Source of the DNA: Streptomyces coeruleorubidus
GTDB lineage: Bacteria; Actinomycetota; Actinomycetes; Streptomycetales; Streptomycetaceae
NCBI RefSeq assembly: GCF_028885415.1
Contig: NZ_CP118527.1
Location: 5,146,001-5,210,000, forward strand
Reading direction: 5' to 3'
Length of the DNA: 64,000 nucleotides
A program made the position numbers and the translations under genes. The notes under the pieces are model-generated. The model saw only the letters and a program-made list of their open reading frames with translations. It did no database searches and had not been told where the DNA came from. Of the stretch, positions 61,107 through 64,000 are shown piece after piece (the first letter of the stretch is position 1; every line of letters begins with the position of its first letter).

Positions 61107-62651
61107 TCACCGGCTGTTGCCCGGGCTGTAGGGCTGGAGGAGCTGGTCGACGGGTGCGTAGTCGTCGGTGAGCGGTTGGGCGTCGCCGATCCAGGACGTG
61201 AGGTCGTCACCGGTGGCGATCTTCCAGCCGGTCTGCCGGGCGTCCAGCGCTTCCTGGGTCGCGCGCAGGTCGACCGGCCGGTCGGAGGCGATCACCACCA
61301 GATTGCCGCCCAGGGCTGTGGCGGTCGGGTCGAGGCCGATGTCGGGGGGTTCGCCGACGAGGGCGACGTGCTCGAAGATCTCGCTGAGGGTGGCTGCTTC
61401 GGCACGTGCGAAGGCCATGCCGCCGTGGTCGATGAGGTTGGCGACGTACAGGCCGTCCTCGTCGAGCACCCGCCGTACGTCGGTCATCGCTTCCACCGTG
61501 GTGAGGTGCCACGGCACGCTGACGCCCCCGAAGGCGTCGCCGACGACGAGGTCACGGCTGTCGGTCCCCAGTCGCCGCAGGCCGAGCCTGCCGTCCTCGA
61601 CGCGTACGTCGATACCGGATCCCGCTCTCAGGCCGAGTTGGTCGCGGTCGATGCGCACGACCCCATTGTCGATCTCGGATACGAGGCTGCGTGTCCCGGG
61701 CCGCGTGGCCGCGAGGTAACGGGGAAAGGTGAGCCCGCCGCCGCCCACGTGGTGGGCAGCGAGTGGCTCGCCTTCGGGAAAGGCGGCGTCGACCACCGAC
61801 GCGATGGCGCGCACGTACTCGAACTCGAGGAAGGTCGGGTCGTCGATGTCGACGTAGGAGTGCCGCAGGCCGTCCAGGACGAGGGTGCGGCCGCTGTCCC
61901 GGTCGGGGTCCGCCACGACCCGTGCGCAGTGGTACCTGGTCTCCGTGTCGCAGCCACCGGGCGCGACCGTGGTGGCGAGGCCGCCGGCGACGACCACGAG
62001 TGTCAGGGCAGGGGTGCCGCTCCACCCGCGCCTGCGCCACTCGACCAGCGCAGAGCCGGCCACCAGCAGCGTGCCGAGGCCGATCAGTATGCCGCTGACC
62101 GGCAACCGCGAGACGAGGACGAAGCCGGTGAGCACGGTGCCGACGATGGCTCCGACGGTGCCGACGCCGGACAGCCGGCCGACAACCGTTCCGGTCTCGG
62201 CGAGGCTGGTGAGCCGCAACTTGGTCACGATCGGCGTCACCGCCGAGAGCAGCGTGCCCGGCACGAGGATGGTCAGCGACGCGATCAGCAAGAGCAACGC
62301 CGGCGCCCACTCCGCGGTGCTGCGCAGCACGGCGGGGGTGAGCGCCACGACCGCTCCCGACACCCCGAGCGAGGGGCCCAGGAGCCGGCGTGGATCGACC
62401 TGGTCGGCGATGCGCCCACCCATCCAGGAGCCGACGGCGATCGCGGTGAGGGCGATGCCGATCACCATGGTGCTGGTCTCGAGGGTGAGGCCGAGGTAGG
62501 GAGCCAGCAGCCGCAGAGCGACGATCTCCACCACCAGGACCGCGGCCGAGGACCCGAACACCAGCACCGCGGCGGTACGGGATCCCAGGCCGTCGTTGTG
62601 CGGCGTGCCCTCGGCGACAGGCGAGGAAGACGATCCGGTCACGGGCGACAT
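61107..62651 (-). CDS. Membrane-fused spermidine synthase-like protein
   Basis: 514 residues. Seven to eight N-terminal membrane segments (about 25-230, starting AAVLVFGSSAAVLVVEIVAL) are fused to a SAM/polyamine-synthase-like Rossmann domain (about 245-500). That domain has HHVGGGGLTFPRYLA (motif I), SEIDNGVVRID, VEDGRL and VVGDAFGG. The aminopropyltransferase acidic pair is only partly conserved, so a methyltransferase or other role is possible. Start at 62651 is ATG with weak GCAAGG; GTG at 62690 is the alternative. Divergent from the aldehyde-oxidase genes. Confidence 0.82.
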   Translation of the reverse strand: MSPVTGSSSSPVAEGTPHNDGLGSRTAAVLVFGSSAAVLVVEIVALRLLAPYLGLTLETSTMVIGIALTAIAVGSWMGGRIADQVDPRRLLGPSLGVSGAVVALTPAVLRSTAEWAPALLLLIASLTILVPGTLLSAVTPIVTKLRLTSLAETGTVVGRLSGVGTVGAIVGTVLTGFVLVSRLPVSGILIGLGTLLVAGSALVEWRRRGWSGTPALTLVVVAGGLATTVAPGGCDTETRYHCARVVADPDRDSGRTLVLDGLRHSYVDIDDPTFLEFEYVRAIASVVDAAFPEGEPLAAHHVGGGGLTFPRYLAATRPGTRSLVSEIDNGVVRIDRDQLGLRAGSGIDVRVEDGRLGLRRLGTDSRDLVVGDAFGGVSVPWHLTTVEAMTDVRRVLDEDGLYVANLIDHGGMAFARAEAATLSEIFEHVALVGEPPDIGLDPTATALGGNLVVIASDRPVDLRATQEALDARQTGWKIATGDDLTSWIGDAQPLTDDYAPVDQLLQPYSPGNSR

Positions 62652-62897
62652 CCTTGCATGCGGCTCATCGGACACCCTCACCGCCGACACCGGTCAGGAG
62701 CTGCCCGCGTCCCGGCCGCTCACAAAAGCAAGGGGGGACAAAACTCTCCCAGTCACAGGCGCTGCTCGCGATGCCAGACTCCCCACATGGACGGCCGCGG
62801 CAAGGCGTGCGGTCGCCCAGGTCTGCGGTGACAACGATCCCGTCTCCTGCCGTGCCGCTCTGTACGGCCGATCCGTCCGTGATGCGAAGGCGTATCC

Positions 62898-63536
62898 ATG
62901 TCCATTGACCTCCCTGAATCTGCTGTTCCGCCCCCCACCGGATCCGGCGAGTCCTCCTCGGCGCCCAGCCGGCGCACCTTCATCGCCACGAGTGCCGCGG
63001 TCGGCGGCGCCGTCGTGGCCGGAGGGACGTTCCTCGCGGGCCCGGAAGAAGCCACCGCCGCGGGACCGGTGCCCTCCAGCCGCGTCTCCCTGACGGTCAA
63101 CGGCACCCGCCGGACCGTGACGGTCGACAACCGCACCTCGCTGCTGGACCTGTTGCGCGAGCACCTCGGCCTGACCGGCTCGAAGAAGGGCTGCAACGCC
63201 GGGGCCTGCGGGGCGTGCACCGTGCTGGTCGACGGCCACCGGGTCAACTCCTGCCTGACGCTGGCCGTCCGGCTGGAGGGCGCCGAGGTCACCACCGTCG
63301 AGGGCCTGGCCGAGGGCGACCGACTGCACCCGCTGCAGCAGGCGTTCATCGACGAGGACGCCTTCCAGTGCGGCTACTGCACCCCGGGGCAGATCGTCTC
63401 GGGCGTCGGCTGCATCCAGGAGGGCCACACCGGTTCGCCGGAGGAGATCCGGGAGTGGATGAGCGGCAACATCTGCCGCTGCGGCTGCTACGTCAAGATC
63501 GTGCGCGCGGTCGAGCAGACCGCGGGCCGGAAGTAA
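62898..63536 (+). CDS. PaoA-like [2Fe-2S] subunit of periplasmic aldehyde oxidoreductase
   Basis: 212 residues. A Tat signal ([20 protein letters not shown], residues about 24-43) precedes a [2Fe-2S] xanthine-oxidase-family small subunit. The plant-type cluster is [12 protein letters not shown] with a fourth Cys in NSCLTL. The helical-bundle cluster is CGYCTPGQ and CRCGCY. It matches E. coli PaoA (YagT) in architecture. First visible gene of a paoABC-type operon. The large MoCo subunit should lie past the right edge. ATG at 62898. Confidence 0.92.
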   Translation: MSIDLPESAVPPPTGSGESSSAPSRRTFIATSAAVGGAVVAGGTFLAGPEEATAAGPVPSSRVSLTVNGTRRTVTVDNRTSLLDLLREHLGLTGSKKGCNAGACGACTVLVDGHRVNSCLTLAVRLEGAEVTTVEGLAEGDRLHPLQQAFIDEDAFQCGYCTPGQIVSGVGCIQEGHTGSPEEIREWMSGNICRCGCYVKIVRAVEQTAGRK

Positions 63537-63549
63537 GGAGCGGCCCGCC

Positions 63550-64000
63550 ATGCATCCCTTCTCCTACACCCGTGTCTCCGACACCCGCGAGGCCCTCGAC
63601 GCCGGTCGCCGAGGCGGCCGTTACATCGCCGGCGGCACCACGCTCGTCGACCTGATGCGCGAGACCGTCGAGCGCCCCGAGACGCTGGTCGACATCTCCG
63701 GCCTGCCGTTGCGGGAGATCCTCGTCACCAAGGAGGGCGGCCTGCGCATCGGCGCCCTGGTGCGGATGGCAGAGGCCGCCGCCCACCCCGCGGTGCGCGC
63801 CGCCTACCCGGTCGTCTCCCGGGCGCTGGAACTGAGCGCCTCGGCCCAGCTGCGCAACATGGCCACCATCGGCGGCAACATCATGCAGCGCACCCGCTGC
63901 ACGTACTTCCGTGACGTGACCGCCGACTGCAACAAGCGCGAGCCGGGCTCCGGTTGCGCGGCGCTGCACGGCATCAACCGCTCGCACGCGATCCTCGGCA
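63550..64000 (+). CDS. PaoB-like FAD/[4Fe-4S] subunit of aldehyde oxidoreductase (3' end outside window)
   Basis: 150 residues visible. FAD-binding motifs [14 protein letters not shown] (about residues 25-38) and [18 protein letters not shown] are followed by [20 protein letters not shown], whose Cys spacing matches the [4Fe-4S]-binding insert known from E. coli PaoB. It would pass electrons between the MoCo and PaoA-like subunits. ATG 13 bp after the PaoA-like stop, same operon. Cut by the window end. Confidence 0.92.
   Translation, partial: MHPFSYTRVSDTREALDAGRRGGRYIAGGTTLVDLMRETVERPETLVDISGLPLREILVTKEGGLRIGALVRMAEAAAHPAVRAAYPVVSRALELSASAQLRNMATIGGNIMQRTRCTYFRDVTADCNKREPGSGCAALHGINRSHAILG

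Overview
The window is chromosomal DNA from a high-GC actinomycete, almost certainly a Streptomyces. The evidence is the strong third-codon-position GC bias, the many GTG starts, one start-proximal TTA codon, the dense two-component systems and ABC exporters, and actinobacterial families such as DUF5994, DUF2690, DUF3105, DUF4232, DUF5990 and SCO5918. No rRNA, tRNA, CRISPR array or complete mobile element was found. The IS and toxin-antitoxin traces are decayed.

Layout. 0-10.4 kb holds signalling and export genes: a histidine kinase/response regulator pair (regulator cut by the left edge), a SnoaL-like protein, a DrrAB-type ABC exporter, an aminoglycoside-phosphotransferase-fold kinase, and a second kinase/regulator pair divergent from a MacB/FtsX-type ABC exporter. 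10.4-18.2 kb holds a secreted GH16 glycosidase with an overlapping membrane protein, a large HTH-STAND NTPase-membrane segment-14xWD40 protein and a lipoprotein. The GH16 and lipoprotein genes share an upstream TTGTTCGG...C(C/T)GAACAAC dyad. 17.9-20.3 kb holds an ArsR-like repressor divergent from an MFS exporter, and a secreted DUF4232 protein.

20.3-31.7 kb is the metabolic core. A 530-bp leader precedes a translationally coupled pair: a Streptomyces L-glutamate-oxidase-like flavoenzyme and a ThDP enzyme related to 2-oxo-acid decarboxylases. The expected flow is amino acid to 2-oxo acid plus H2O2 and NH3, then decarboxylation or carboligation. A ComB-like phosphatase and a LysR regulator follow. 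Next comes a tight five-gene operon: CaiB-type CoA-transferase, enoyl-CoA hydratase, acetoacetate-decarboxylase-like protein, carnitine/gulonate/hydroxyacyl-CoA-type dehydrogenase and acyl-CoA dehydrogenase. It looks like a CoA-dependent short-chain acid pathway of unknown substrate.

31.8-36.1 kb contains a secreted protein-arginine deiminase with all four catalytic residues. It sits beside a frameshifted transposase relic and two genes of less typical codon use. 36.1-44.4 kb is an envelope/glycan module: GT-C-like membrane protein, membrane-anchored molybdopterin oxidoreductase, methyltransferase, DUF2064 and GT2 glycosyltransferases, OmpR-type two-component system, and a rhamnose-4-epimerase-like enzyme. 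44.5-52.8 kb has many small stress-type genes: VOC, a VapC relic, PRC-barrel, desaturase, two DUF5994 paralogues, a truncated GAF-ANTAR protein, AraC, NmrA-like, DUF3105 and MerR. Perfect 32-bp palindromes lie just upstream of the PRC-barrel and MerR genes.

53.2-55.9 kb is a cold-adaptation cluster: SCO5918-family protein, CBS protein, DEAD-box helicase with a TTG start, and cold-shock protein. 56.2-64 kb holds a lincosamide-nucleotidyltransferase-like gene, a PP2C/SpoIIE phosphatase, an ABM-like protein, lipoproteins (one with a duplicated domain), DUF5990 and a membrane-fused spermidine-synthase-like protein. It ends with the first two subunits of a PaoABC-type aldehyde oxidoreductase, the second cut by the right edge.
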